Assembly: GCF_016401385.1 (NCBI RefSeq)
Contig: NZ_JAEACF010000001.1
Coordinates: 1,550,001-1,614,000 of the forward strand
DNA length: 64,000 nucleotides
Direction: 5' to 3'
Source: Fictibacillus halophilus
Lineage (GTDB): Bacteria > Bacillota > Bacilli > Bacillales > Fictibacillaceae
The position numbers and the translations under genes are program-made. Positions within the stretch are counted from its first letter, which is position 1. Every line of letters begins with the position of its first letter. Of this stretch, positions 16,593 through 25,479 are shown one piece after another. The notes below the pieces were generated by a model. That model had not been told where the DNA came from and ran no database searches. It was given only the letters and a program-made list of their open reading frames with translations.

Positions 16593-18529
16593 CTCAAAAA
16601 ATCATTATTATAGGAAATGGTAGTCTTTCAGATATTGTAAATCAACAACTAAATGAGACCTATCATATCTCTCGCTACAAGTCAGTGGAAGATGTGGTTA
16701 CAAATAATGAAAAGCTGGCGTTAGTTCTTCATGATAGTTGGAATCCAGCTCAGCATCTGAAAGCAGAAGAATTTTTCCAAGACAGCAACATTCCATGGCT
16801 GCGTGGTTTTGTATTCTTTGGTGAAGCACACGTTGGACCTTTCGTTCGTCCACATAAACCGGGGTGCTCACAATGTGCGGACCTTCGATTTTTCATGACC
16901 GGCCAAGATCGTAGAGAGCATTTTCATATGAAAGACTATCAAATTTCACGACAAGAATTACCACAAGATCCATGGGCTACAAATCTAGCACTCAGCCAAA
17001 CGGCTTCTTTACTTTGTGATGAGGTAGAACGTTTCCTAAAACATGAAACACCACATTCAACCGAACACGTATTTCTAATGAATCTACAAACGTTCAAACT
17101 TACAAAGCATTTCTTTTTACCGAACCCGTATTGTGAAACTTGTGGCGACATAACGCTTGATACCGATGATCACGCCAAGATATCACTCCAACCAAGTCCG
17201 AAAATTTCAAGAGATATCTATCGTTGTCGTTCGATAGATGAATTGCAAAAGGTGTTAAGCCGTGATTATTTAGACAACCGCACTGGCCTTCTTAATTTTA
17301 AAAGATATGACTTGATCTCACCTTTCGCAGACACCGTCGTCAATCTACCATTACTCTCTGGTAACGAATTGAATGCCGGACGAACACATTCGTATCTGCA
17401 TAGTGAGCAATCGGGTATTCTAGAAGGACTTGAGCGGTATTGTGGTTACGCGCCGCGTGGAAAACGAACGATCGTCTACGAACCTTACAACAAAGTAAAA
17501 AATGTAGCAATCGATCCTCTTTCAATCGGAACTCATTCACAGAAACAATACAGTCAGCCGCATTACCCATTTCAACCGTTTGATCCAGATCGTCCGATTC
17601 ACTGGGTATGGGGTTATTCGTTATCTGAGGATCGACCTACATTAGTACCTGAAACGTTTGCTTATTACAGCATGGGTGGCGGAGAGGGATACGTTTATGA
17701 AACCTCCAACGGCTGTGCAGTCGGTGGCAGTTTAGAAGAAGCCATTCTGTATGGAATCTTTGAGATCGTGGAACGTGACGCTTTTCTTATGACTTGGTAT
17801 GGTGAACTGCCTATTCCACGTCTTGACATGAAATCGATAGATGATCCGGAGCTTCAGCTTATGGTTCAGCGCATCCAGCATGTGACAGGTTTTGAGATTC
17901 AATTATTTAATGCAACAACTGAAAACGCAATTCCTAGCATCTGGGCGATGGCAAAAAACACGAAGAATGATGGCTTGAATTTGCTTTGCGCAGCAGGTGC
18001 ACATCTTGATCCGCTCAGAGCAGCCAAAGGTGCCGTACAGGAGCTATCGGGGATGCTTCTCAATATGGAAGAAAGCTTTGTGAAAGATCGCAAAAAATAC
18101 GAAAAGATGTACAGAGACTCTAAGCTTGTTCGTCATATGGAAGATCATTCGATGGTATATGGTTTAAAGGAAGCAGAGAAACGATTGTACTTTTTGCTGG
18201 ATAAACGTAAAGTACGAGACTTTGAAGAAGAGTTCAAACCGGTTCGTCAAACTTCTGATCTTTTAGAGGATTTAAACAGTGTATTAGCTACTTTCAAGAA
18301 ACTAAACCTTGAAGTGATCGTTGTTGATCAAACCGGGCCAGAATTAAAACGAAACAATCTCCATTGTGTAAAAGTAATCATTCCTGGCATGCTGCCGATG
18401 ACGTTCGGACATCACCTCACTCGATTACAAGGACTGAACCGCGTACTCACTGTGCCAATGAAGCTCGGATATGTGAAACGACCGTTATCACCGGACGAAT
18501 TGAACCCGCATCCTCATCCGTTTCCTTAA
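16589..18529 (+). CDS. SagD-type YcaO cyclodehydratase with fused E1-like N-terminus
   Basis: A 646-residue enzyme of the LAP pathway. The N-terminal part (about 1-220) carries two CxxC pairs, Cys93/Cys96 and Cys182/Cys185, the structural zinc site of E1-like C domains. The YcaO domain (about 240-646) has the ATP-binding acidic helices SGILEGLERY, SLEEAILYGIFEIVERDAF and AAKGAVQEL. It ends in NPHPHPFP, the proline-rich C-terminus (PxPxP) needed by azoline-forming YcaO enzymes. It should use ATP to turn precursor cysteines into thiazolines. The ATG overlaps the upstream stop as ATGA. No residue expected for activity appears to be missing. Confidence 0.93.
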   Translation: MTQKIIIIGNGSLSDIVNQQLNETYHISRYKSVEDVVTNNEKLALVLHDSWNPAQHLKAEEFFQDSNIPWLRGFVFFGEAHVGPFVRPHKPGCSQCADLRFFMTGQDRREHFHMKDYQISRQELPQDPWATNLALSQTASLLCDEVERFLKHETPHSTEHVFLMNLQTFKLTKHFFLPNPYCETCGDITLDTDDHAKISLQPSPKISRDIYRCRSIDELQKVLSRDYLDNRTGLLNFKRYDLISPFADTVVNLPLLSGNELNAGRTHSYLHSEQSGILEGLERYCGYAPRGKRTIVYEPYNKVKNVAIDPLSIGTHSQKQYSQPHYPFQPFDPDRPIHWVWGYSLSEDRPTLVPETFAYYSMGGGEGYVYETSNGCAVGGSLEEAILYGIFEIVERDAFLMTWYGELPIPRLDMKSIDDPELQLMVQRIQHVTGFEIQLFNATTENAIPSIWAMAKNTKNDGLNLLCAAGAHLDPLRAAKGAVQELSGMLLNMEESFVKDRKKYEKMYRDSKLVRHMEDHSMVYGLKEAEKRLYFLLDKRKVRDFEEEFKPVRQTSDLLEDLNSVLATFKKLNLEVIVVDQTGPELKRNNLHCVKVIIPGMLPMTFGHHLTRLQGLNRVLTVPMKLGYVKRPLSPDELNPHPHPFP

Positions 18530-18556
18530 AAAAGAAGTATGAAAGGGGCATTGTTG

Positions 18557-20110
18557 ATGAACCTCGATGAGTTTTTATACAAACTTCATTACGAGACCGA
18601 CCAGATTACGCCACCCGACTGGGAGGTGAACTGGGAAGATGCCCCGCTTCCCTATAAATTGTATGAAGGGTTACCTGTGATTCAATTAGATTCTGCGCTG
18701 CCAGTCTCATTATCTCAAGCGAATAAACCGACACTAGCCGATCTTAGCCATTTTCTTTCGTATTCATATCGAATCACACAAATCAGTCAGACGTTCCCTA
18801 CAAATGATGCTTCGAAATCGTGGACGACATATCGAAGGTTTGTTCCGTCAGGTGGTGCACTTTATCCAAACGAACTTTATTTGTATGTAAGGTTGGAGGA
18901 TTTCCCCACCGGCATTTATCATTATGACGCCGCTCATCATCGTCTTGTTTGTTTACGAAAAGGGAATTTTGATTCGTATTTAAAGCGAGCTTTAGGTGAA
19001 CGATGCGACATCACATCTTGTTTTGCTGCTGTGTTTATATCCACCTTCTTTTGGAAAAATTTCTTTAAGTACAATAACTTTTCATACCGACTGCAGAGCC
19101 TGGATGCGGGCTTTTTAATTGGTCAGATGTTGGAAGTTGGAAAGCGTAAAGGTTTTGAAACTGGCGTCTATTACCACTTTTTAGATTCTGCAATCAATCA
19201 TCTACTAGGTTTAGATGAATGCGAAGAAAGTGTGTATGCAGTCATGCCACTTTCATTAGCTCATAACATGAAATGGTTCAATCCTATTACCGATGACATG
19301 ATTACATCAGAACAAATAAGTAATGAGCTCAAACCACTTCGTCACAAACATTACGTTCGTTCTAAGGAAATACGTCCCTATCCAATGCTTATAAACTTAA
19401 ATTCCGCGTGTAAATTACAATCATTTTCTTCGATAAAAGTATTCAGTGAAGATTTTAAAAACGAAGCTGATGGGCCAGTACTAAAGTTACCATCATCGGA
19501 ACCACTTTCTTATCCTTTTCATTCTGCTTGTGCGAAACGTTATTCCCCAGGACTAGATTTCGTTTTGAAACCCTTAACGATCAATACGCTTGCTTCACTG
19601 CTGAAAGAAACAGTGGAAACTAGTTCATACCGAAATGATTTAGCTCAAGGCATGGAGAGCTTAACTTCTCGTATTGCAATGCGCTTCACCACTAATTCTG
19701 TAGACGGGTTGCAAAATGGTATGTATGAATTGGATCGTTACTCCTTTCAATTAAAACAATTAAAACTCGGTGATTTTCGCACTGCTCTTCAAGATGGACT
19801 GTTATCTGATTTTGTTAATATGCCACAGATCCCTCTTTCCTTTAACATCAGCGGAAGAAATGACCACTATAGAAAAATGTTTGGATATAGAGGTCATCGC
19901 ATACAGCACATGGAAGTTGGCATTCTGTCTCACAAACTTCTAATAGTTGCCTCAGCACTTAACATGAACGGTCACCCAATCCTCGGCTTTGATGTTCCCT
20001 GGTATAATGAAATTTTCAACCTTCAACAAAGCGGGAGAACCAGCCTCCTTCAAATACCTATCGGATACTACCGGACGCACCCAAGATTACAAGGACGTTT
20101 GCATAGTTAA
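18557..20110 (+). CDS. SagB-type FMN-dependent azoline dehydrogenase
   Basis: A 517-residue protein with two nitroreductase-like halves. The first (about 70-250) has FVPSGGALYPNELYLYV, the FMN-binding signature of SagB/McbC dehydrogenases, and LQSLDAGFLIGQMLEVGKRKG. The second (about 300-515) is more divergent and ends in YYRTHPRLQGRLHS. It should oxidise thiazolines to aromatic thiazoles. The first ATG of the frame (18539) lacks a good site; AAAGGGG lies 8 bases before the ATG at 18557. It is the last gene of the maturation operon, 27 bases after the YcaO stop. Confidence 0.9.
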   Translation: MNLDEFLYKLHYETDQITPPDWEVNWEDAPLPYKLYEGLPVIQLDSALPVSLSQANKPTLADLSHFLSYSYRITQISQTFPTNDASKSWTTYRRFVPSGGALYPNELYLYVRLEDFPTGIYHYDAAHHRLVCLRKGNFDSYLKRALGERCDITSCFAAVFISTFFWKNFFKYNNFSYRLQSLDAGFLIGQMLEVGKRKGFETGVYYHFLDSAINHLLGLDECEESVYAVMPLSLAHNMKWFNPITDDMITSEQISNELKPLRHKHYVRSKEIRPYPMLINLNSACKLQSFSSIKVFSEDFKNEADGPVLKLPSSEPLSYPFHSACAKRYSPGLDFVLKPLTINTLASLLKETVETSSYRNDLAQGMESLTSRIAMRFTTNSVDGLQNGMYELDRYSFQLKQLKLGDFRTALQDGLLSDFVNMPQIPLSFNISGRNDHYRKMFGYRGHRIQHMEVGILSHKLLIVASALNMNGHPILGFDVPWYNEIFNLQQSGRTSLLQIPIGYYRTHPRLQGRLHS

Positions 20111-20140
20111 AGCCTAAGGAGTTCCCTCAGGCTTTCTTTC
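20109..20140 (+). terminator. terminator closing the LAP operon
   Basis: AAAGCCT pairs with AGGCTTT with an additional inner AGG/CCT pairing, followed by a T-rich tail. It overlaps the dehydrogenase stop codon and abuts the convergent beta-propeller gene. Confidence 0.8.
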
Positions 20141-21316
20141 TTATAGTTGATTAGGACAAACCGTACCGATTGCAATACCAAAGGGTTCTAATCCTACGGT
20201 TAAGTTACCAATTACTGTATTTGTCGCAATATCAATAATGGATACAGTGTTACTTCCAAACTGTGTATTCGTTACGTAACCAAACCTGCCATCCGGAGTA
20301 ATCGCGATATTAGCAGAAACATCCAAGAGTGGACTAGTGATAATAGCTGTTTCAATTTTCAGAGATGTATCAATAACTGAAACGGATGGATCACTTAAAT
20401 TAACAACATAAGCACTGGTTCCATCAGGGGTAATCGCTACTCCAAAAGGAAAACTAGTACCTGGCACTAATCCAACCGGGATGATGATTTCATTAAGTGT
20501 GGTTGTGTTAACTGCCGAAACAGTACCCTCAAAACTATTCGTAACATAGACTTCTGTACCATCTGGAGTCACTGCTACACCAAAAGCACCCGCAGGCGGT
20601 GTATTACCAAGAGTAAGTACTGTCTGTGTGGTAGTCACAAGGTCTACGATAGAGAGTGTTCCTTGAGTTTGATCTGTTACATAAGCAGTCAAACCATCAG
20701 GAGATATAGCGATATTGTTAGGATTGCTTGGGGCAATACCCACTGGAAACACATCAATGATCGTATTCCTCAATGTACTGATAACAGTTAATGTTCCATC
20801 AATCGAATTTGTCACGTAAGCTGTACTTCCATCAGGTGTTACGGCTACTCCGGATGGATTGGGTACCTCAATCGTCTTGATCACAGAGTTTGTTAATGTA
20901 TCAATAACTGAAACCGAGTTACCGTTAATATTTGTTACATACACTCTTCTTCCATTAGGCGTCAATGCAACAAAGATAGGAAAGTCACCCACTGAGATCG
21001 TATCGATCGTTGTATTTGTTGCTATATTTACAACAGATACGGTATTGTCTCCCGTATTTGTTACATAAGCCAGTACACGACAAGGAAGCGGTGGTACAGG
21101 GCTAAGGAAAACTCCAGCTACACAATCGCAACTAACTACAAACACGCTGCCATCTCTTAGAAATCCAGAGATACATCCTGAATGTTTATCAAAGGATTGA
21201 AACGTTAATTTAATAGGTACCGCTGAATTCTTTAAAAGGATAGAAATTACCTTTCCTTTCCTAAGTTCTTTAAATATGTCGCATGCACAATCACCTTGCT
21301 GTTCATGATGGTCCAT
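20141..21316 (-). CDS. YVTN-repeat beta-propeller protein with Cys-containing N-terminal domain
   Basis: A 391-residue protein. Residues 1-80 form a small domain with five cysteines (CACD, SGC, SCDC). From about residue 85 there are seven repeats of about 40 residues of the form YVTN, TVSVIDT, T..I.VG..P.G.AvTPDG, the YVTN/YncE-type seven-bladed propeller. No signal peptide is present. In Bacilli such proteins occur among spore surface and cell-surface proteins, but the role here is unknown. The start at 21316 follows an AGGAG; 13 upstream codons are excluded. It is convergent with the LAP dehydrogenase and not obviously part of that pathway. Confidence 0.85.
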   Translation of the reverse strand: MDHHEQQGDCACDIFKELRKGKVISILLKNSAVPIKLTFQSFDKHSGCISGFLRDGSVFVVSCDCVAGVFLSPVPPLPCRVLAYVTNTGDNTVSVVNIATNTTIDTISVGDFPIFVALTPNGRRVYVTNINGNSVSVIDTLTNSVIKTIEVPNPSGVAVTPDGSTAYVTNSIDGTLTVISTLRNTIIDVFPVGIAPSNPNNIAISPDGLTAYVTDQTQGTLSIVDLVTTTQTVLTLGNTPPAGAFGVAVTPDGTEVYVTNSFEGTVSAVNTTTLNEIIIPVGLVPGTSFPFGVAITPDGTSAYVVNLSDPSVSVIDTSLKIETAIITSPLLDVSANIAITPDGRFGYVTNTQFGSNTVSIIDIATNTVIGNLTVGLEPFGIAIGTVCPNQL

Positions 21317-21396
21317 CTTCCTACTCCTTTTGTGACGGTTATTCCATCCGTACATCTATTTCTATAATCTATGCATGTATCTTTTCATTCGTTTGG

Positions 21397-21424
21397 GTAA
21401 AAAAAGACACCTACGTGAGGTGTC
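21397..21424 (-). terminator. terminator of the sdpRI operon
   Basis: Minus-strand GACACCT and AGGTGTC pair around CACGT and are followed by seven Ts. Confidence 0.9.
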
Positions 21425-21445
21425 AAATAAAGCAAATTCTTTATT

Positions 21446-22096
21446 TTAGTTGTTTCCGACATTTTTGTACCGATTAAAATATACGTATGATGCTATGGTT
21501 GAGATGAGTACAGTTGTAAGAATCACAACCAGCATTCCGGTAAATTTATACACACCTGGCAAAAAGGATATAGCAACAAGCAGAAGTCCTGCCACCACAA
21601 ATAGCTTTCCGCTTAGCTGGTGTGTCTTTCTCCACGTTTTTTCGTTCGCAAGTGTCCAAGGTGTGCGGATCCCGAAAAAATAATTGTGTTTGATTCGTGG
21701 CAAGTAATTTCCGAGTACGATAAAAAGTAACCCAATTCCTAAGTTTACGGCTAGTGAGATGTCGATATTAAGACCTAAACTATAGCCAATGGTCACACAT
21801 TGAAGAAGTAAGAAGAACGCGTTCATGATTGTAATAAAAATGAGATAACTGCTAGAAAATTTCTTATAGTTTTCTTTCTTTGGATCGATTCTCGGCATGT
21901 AGATAAACAACGCCATCAAGACAATCATTAACAACGGTGGAAAGAACACAGCATATTGTTTATTCCAATACTCATCCACTTCACCATTAATGTTCCAATG
22001 CATCGGCATTTGATCAGGCAAGTAAGGATACGCGACCACACCGATCAATACACTAAGTGCAATTAGAAGATAACTCCATCCATGCTTTTTCATCAT
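21446..22096 (-). CDS. sdpI: SdpI-family immunity/signal membrane protein
   Basis: A 216-residue protein with about six hydrophobic segments. The N-terminal part is DUF1648-like (YLPDQMPMHWNINGEVDEYWNK) and the C-terminal part is SdpI-like (YFFGIRTPWTLANEKTWRKTH). In B. subtilis SdpI protects cells from the killing peptide SDP and sequesters SdpR when SDP is bound. Its start overlaps the sdpR stop as ATGA. No sdpABC toxin genes are in the window, so this is an orphan immunity pair or one used against rivals. Confidence 0.9.
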   Translation of the reverse strand: MMKKHGWSYLLIALSVLIGVVAYPYLPDQMPMHWNINGEVDEYWNKQYAVFFPPLLMIVLMALFIYMPRIDPKKENYKKFSSSYLIFITIMNAFFLLLQCVTIGYSLGLNIDISLAVNLGIGLLFIVLGNYLPRIKHNYFFGIRTPWTLANEKTWRKTHQLSGKLFVVAGLLLVAISFLPGVYKFTGMLVVILTTVLISTIASYVYFNRYKNVGNN

Positions 22097-22365
22097 TTTC
22101 CCTCCTTCGTTGTAAACGTGAAATACCAGCTCATCAATTCATGAAAAACCGTAGTGTTCAAAGAATAATAAATATGCTGACCTCTTCTCTCATCATCGAT
22201 TAATGAAGCATGCTTTAGTATTTTCAGATGATGAGACACACTTGGCTTTTGCATGTCAAAATGTGAAGCAATCTCTCCCGCTGTTAGCTCATCTTCTTTT
22301 AACAACGTTAAGATCTGTCTTCGAGTTGGATCAGATAATGCTTTAAACGCTTCATTAAGAGACAT
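22093..22365 (-). CDS. sdpR: SdpR-like ArsR-family autorepressor
   Basis: A 90-residue winged-helix regulator: AFKALSDPTRRQILTLLKEDELTAGEIA, then the recognition helix in KPSVSHHLKILKHASLI and the RRGQHIYYSLN wing. It lacks the metal-binding cysteines of ArsR or SmtB. Together with sdpI this is the sdpRI pair, in which SdpR represses its own operon until SdpI captures it at the membrane. GAGGTG lies 5 bases before the ATG. A strong promoter with an inverted repeat lies just upstream. Confidence 0.9.
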   Translation of the reverse strand: MSLNEAFKALSDPTRRQILTLLKEDELTAGEIASHFDMQKPSVSHHLKILKHASLIDDERRGQHIYYSLNTTVFHELMSWYFTFTTKEGK

Positions 22366-22399
22366 TTTGTCACCTCAGGATGATCCTCTATTATTAGAT

Positions 22400-22458
22400 A
22401 TTTAGATAAGTGTCTAACTATCTAAATACATATTATGTTTCTTTTTCATTTGTGTCAA
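22400..22458 (-). promoter_or_regulatory. sdpRI promoter with probable SdpR operator
   Basis: Reading the minus strand: TTGACA (22458-22453), 17-base spacer, TAATAT (22435-22430), then a perfect 9-bp inverted repeat ATTTAGATA-N10-TATCTAAAT (22400-22427) directly after the -10. This placement would block transcription when the autorepressor is bound. Confidence 0.8.
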
Positions 22459-22480
22459 TCATTTTTCTATAAAATTGAAC

Positions 22481-22519
22481 AAAAAAATAGGCACATTTAT
22501 TAGTTAAATAAATGTGCCT
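22481..22519 (-). terminator. terminator of the two-gene DinB operon
   Basis: Minus-strand AGGCACATTTATT pairs with AATAAATGTGCCT, followed by a run of seven Ts. Confidence 0.9.
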
Positions 22520-22543
22520 GCTTCAAAGAATATTCTATCTGTT

Positions 22544-23011
22544 TTAACGATGAGATGGCCAAGATCCCTGCATTTTCCTCAATTGCATAATCTGGCCGGT
22601 ATGGTAAGCATCGTGAAGAAAGATATCAATGAGATCACTTTCTAACTCATTACCATTCAGATCTTCAGAGCTCATTTTACCTAGCAACTCTTTTAGTTTT
22701 TTGTGTACGTTTTCAGCGCGCTTCATAGTAAAATTCCAGTCGTCATCGTCTTCTGTTTGTTTTGTAATAAAAAAGGTATCGTTCCCATCAATCCGTGTCC
22801 ACTCATGTCCGTCCAAGGTAGCAACTAGTCTCTCTTTGTAATAAATAAGATGATTGACGTTTTCCCAGATGGATTTCGTCCCTTCACCCGGTGGTCTCCA
22901 GCTCGCTTGCTTCGCCGTTAAGCCTTCCATTGCCGGTTTCAGTGGCGCATACCAGCTCTCTTTATCAAACGTCGAGTCTAATATCTGTAGTAAGAATTCA
23001 GCTCGGCTCAT
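22544..23011 (-). CDS. DinB-fold protein (putative metal-dependent transferase)
   Basis: A 155-residue four-helix protein. His in IWENVNHLIYYKERL and the HDAYHTGQI motif near the C-terminus give the three-histidine metal site of the DinB/YfiT superfamily. Related proteins are thiol transferases (bacillithiol or mycothiol S-transferases); the substrate is unknown. It follows another DinB gene by 14 bases and shares its terminator. An ATG at 23011 is 10 bases from GGAGG; a GTG at 23017 is too close. Confidence 0.85.
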   Translation of the reverse strand: MSRAEFLLQILDSTFDKESWYAPLKPAMEGLTAKQASWRPPGEGTKSIWENVNHLIYYKERLVATLDGHEWTRIDGNDTFFITKQTEDDDDWNFTMKRAENVHKKLKELLGKMSSEDLNGNELESDLIDIFLHDAYHTGQIMQLRKMQGSWPSHR

Positions 23012-23025
23012 GTGCACTTGACCTC

Positions 23026-23523
23026 CTAATGGTTTGTTGGTTTTTTTACCATCGGTTCAACAAGGTCTGTATCTGGAGGAGCGTACCCAAGTTGTCTGCC
23101 AATCTTCACAATCTGACCTTTGTGATGGAATTCATGAGTCATCGTATGCGTAAATAGCCACAACGCCGTAAAGTCAGCTTGACTTCCATTTCTAAATGTC
23201 ACTTCCACAGTTTGATCCCAATTGTCATCAAATCTTTCAATGAATTCATAAACCAATTCATCTGTTTTTCTGAAAATGTCTCGCATCTCTTGTACATTAT
23301 GGATAGACTCTGCCGTAATATCTGGCATTGTCTTTCCAAGTGCACGAACACCGAGCCATACTTGGTAACAACCCGCTACGTGAGCATGTAAGCTCATGAT
23401 AGACTCGCCACTAAACCCATCAAGTTTCTTTACATAATCGGCTGGAGTTAATGTCTCACAATATTGAAAAAGAGTCTCTCTCGTTAATCGTATCCAGTCA
23501 TATTGAGTTCTGAATAAATTCAT
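23026..23523 (-). CDS. DinB-fold protein (second of the pair)
   Basis: A 165-residue protein, first gene of the operon. The metal ligands are His in MSLHAHVAGCYQVWLG and in MTHEFHHKGQI. It is only distantly similar to its downstream neighbour. Same general role is likely: a DinB/YfiT-type thiol-dependent transferase or detoxification enzyme. AAGGAG precedes the ATG. Confidence 0.85.
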   Translation of the reverse strand: MNLFRTQYDWIRLTRETLFQYCETLTPADYVKKLDGFSGESIMSLHAHVAGCYQVWLGVRALGKTMPDITAESIHNVQEMRDIFRKTDELVYEFIERFDDNWDQTVEVTFRNGSQADFTALWLFTHTMTHEFHHKGQIVKIGRQLGYAPPDTDLVEPMVKKPTNH

Positions 23524-23599
23524 ACTCCCACTCTCCTTTTTGAACTCACGAATACTTCCCTATCGTTAAGGAGATTTCCTTCTTGAGTTGATTAAGTAA

Positions 23600-23633
23600 T
23601 AAAGAAAGATGCATTCCTAGTTCTAGAAATGCA
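23600..23633 (-). terminator. terminator of the alaRT operon
   Basis: Minus-strand TGCATTTCTAG pairs with CTAGGAATGCA with one mismatch, followed by TCTTTCTTT. It resembles the terminators at 49771-49809 and 59079-59114. Confidence 0.7.
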
Positions 23634-23664
23634 CCATCCGTGAATTGTTACTGTTAAAAGAGCC

Positions 23665-24837
23665 TTATAACGTTTGTAAAAACCGGTCAATTCGGCGCAT
23701 CGCTTCTTCAAGCTTTTGAACGGAGGTCGCATAGGAACAGCGGACATGCCCTTCTCCGCTTTCGCCAAAAACACTACCGAGTACAACTGCAACCTGCTCT
23801 TTCATCAACAGCTGTTCTGCAAATTCTTCAGATGACAGTCCAGTCTTTTTAATTGAGGGAAATACATAAAAAGCACCACCTGGAACATGGCACGATAAAC
23901 CCATCTCCTCAAGAGCATGAATGACCAAACTGCGCCGCTGCCGATAGCTTTCTTTCATTTTCACTACATCCTTTTGTCCGTTAACGAGTGCTTCAAGAGC
24001 CGCATGCTGAGCCATGGTAGGAGCGCACATCATCGTATACTGATGTATTTTTAGCATGGCTTGCAAAATAGCTTTAGGACCGCAGGCAAAACCTAATCGC
24101 CAACCGGTCATGGCAAATGCTTTTGAAAATCCAGAGATTAAGATCGTTCGGTCACGCAAATTTTTCACAGCTGGAAAACTTGTATACGGTTCATCGTACG
24201 TTAGTTCAGCATAAATTTCATCTGAAATAACGAGCAAGTCATGCTTTTCTACGACCTCTGCAATTCTTTCCAAATCGCCTTTTGACAAAACAGTGCCTGT
24301 TGGATTATTAGGACTGCATAACATAATGACTTTCGTTTTGTTAGTGATAGCCGCTTCAATTTGTTCAGGCTGAAGCTTAAAATCATCCTCGCTGTACGTA
24401 TTTACCGGTACAGGGACTCCGCCTGCCAGTGTTACTGTGGGTGCGTACGACACAAAGCTTGGCTCAACGACAATGACTTCCTCCCCGGGGTTCAGGACCG
24501 CACGCAGAGCAAGATCAATCGCTTGTGAAGCACCGACTGTAACCACTATTTCTTCTTCTGCACTATATGTAACACCAAACCGTCTTTTCATATAGCGAGA
24601 AATCTCTTTTCGGAGCTCGAACAGTCCAGCGTTAGCGGTATAAGCCGTATAGCCTTGTTCCAAAGAGTGATAACTTGCTTCAATTACGTTCCACGGTGTA
24701 ACAAAATCCGGCTCACCAACGCCTAGGGAAATTACGTTTTCCATAGAAGAAGCAAGATCAAAAAAACGACGAATACCCGATGGCTGGATAGATTGTACGG
24801 TATTTGATAGATATTTTGAAGTGGGTTCTGTAATCAT
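23665..24837 (-). CDS. alaT: PLP-dependent aminotransferase, AlaT type
   Basis: A 390-residue class I/II aminotransferase. YTANAGLFELRKEI, SPNNPTGTVL, SDEIYAELTYD and SGFSKAFAMTGWRLGF are present, the last with the PLP-binding lysine (about residue 234). The final Arg for the substrate carboxylate is in GHVRCSYA. The gene overlaps the upstream Lrp-type regulator by ATGA, the arrangement of B. subtilis alaR-alaT (yugG-yugH), where AlaT makes alanine from pyruvate. Cytosolic. Confidence 0.85.
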   Translation of the reverse strand: MITEPTSKYLSNTVQSIQPSGIRRFFDLASSMENVISLGVGEPDFVTPWNVIEASYHSLEQGYTAYTANAGLFELRKEISRYMKRRFGVTYSAEEEIVVTVGASQAIDLALRAVLNPGEEVIVVEPSFVSYAPTVTLAGGVPVPVNTYSEDDFKLQPEQIEAAITNKTKVIMLCSPNNPTGTVLSKGDLERIAEVVEKHDLLVISDEIYAELTYDEPYTSFPAVKNLRDRTILISGFSKAFAMTGWRLGFACGPKAILQAMLKIHQYTMMCAPTMAQHAALEALVNGQKDVVKMKESYRQRRSLVIHALEEMGLSCHVPGGAFYVFPSIKKTGLSSEEFAEQLLMKEQVAVVLGSVFGESGEGHVRCSYATSVQKLEEAMRRIDRFLQTL

Positions 24838-25337
24838 GGTGACACCACAATTCGTTTATCCTCATCATTATCACTAAATACAAGGCCGTCATGTTTGTAT
24901 TTTTTTAAGATGAAATGAGTAGTTGTTGATATTACGGAATCGATGGTGGATAGTTTCTCAGACACAAAACGTCCGACTTCTGCCATCGTTTTACCCTCGA
25001 TCGAGACCGACAAATCGTAAACGCCGGACATGAGATATACCGCTTTAACTTCAGGAAAACGGTAGATTCGCTCCGCCACTTTATCAAAGCCGACACCTCG
25101 TTTTGGTGTGACTTTCACATCAATCATGGCTGTTACTGCACCTTCTTCCGTTCCTTTCGTCCAGTCAATAATGGCCGAATACCCTAGAATCACTTTTTCT
25201 TTTTCAAGCTTTTCTAGGATTTGTTTTGTTTCTTCCTCTGAGATTCCCATTAACTTTGCGATCGTTGTTGTTTCAAGACGTCCATTCTTTTCAATGAGTT
25301 GCAGTAATTCGCGTTCAGTAGAATTCAAATCAATCAC
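24834..25337 (-). CDS. alaR: Lrp/AsnC-family regulator, AlaR type
   Basis: A 167-residue regulator. An N-terminal helix-turn-helix (LNSTERELLQLIEKNGRLETTTIAKLMG) is followed by the RAM amino-acid-binding domain (VTPKRGVGFDKVAERIYRFPEVKAVYLMSGVYDLSV). It overlaps the aminotransferase gene by four bases, so the two form one transcription unit; AlaR activates alaT in B. subtilis in response to alanine. Confidence 0.85.
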   Translation of the reverse strand: MIDLNSTERELLQLIEKNGRLETTTIAKLMGISEEETKQILEKLEKEKVILGYSAIIDWTKGTEEGAVTAMIDVKVTPKRGVGFDKVAERIYRFPEVKAVYLMSGVYDLSVSIEGKTMAEVGRFVSEKLSTIDSVISTTTHFILKKYKHDGLVFSDNDEDKRIVVSP

Positions 25338-25479
25338 TCGCTTTTAATAGAATATGCTGACCATTATAACAAACCCTCTAAGTTAAACCACCAAATTTGT
25401 AATTCATATGAGTTCTAAATTGCCTCAGAAATTCTAAATAAAATAATCAGTAGCTTTGTTTTTGGAATAAAAGTACTTA

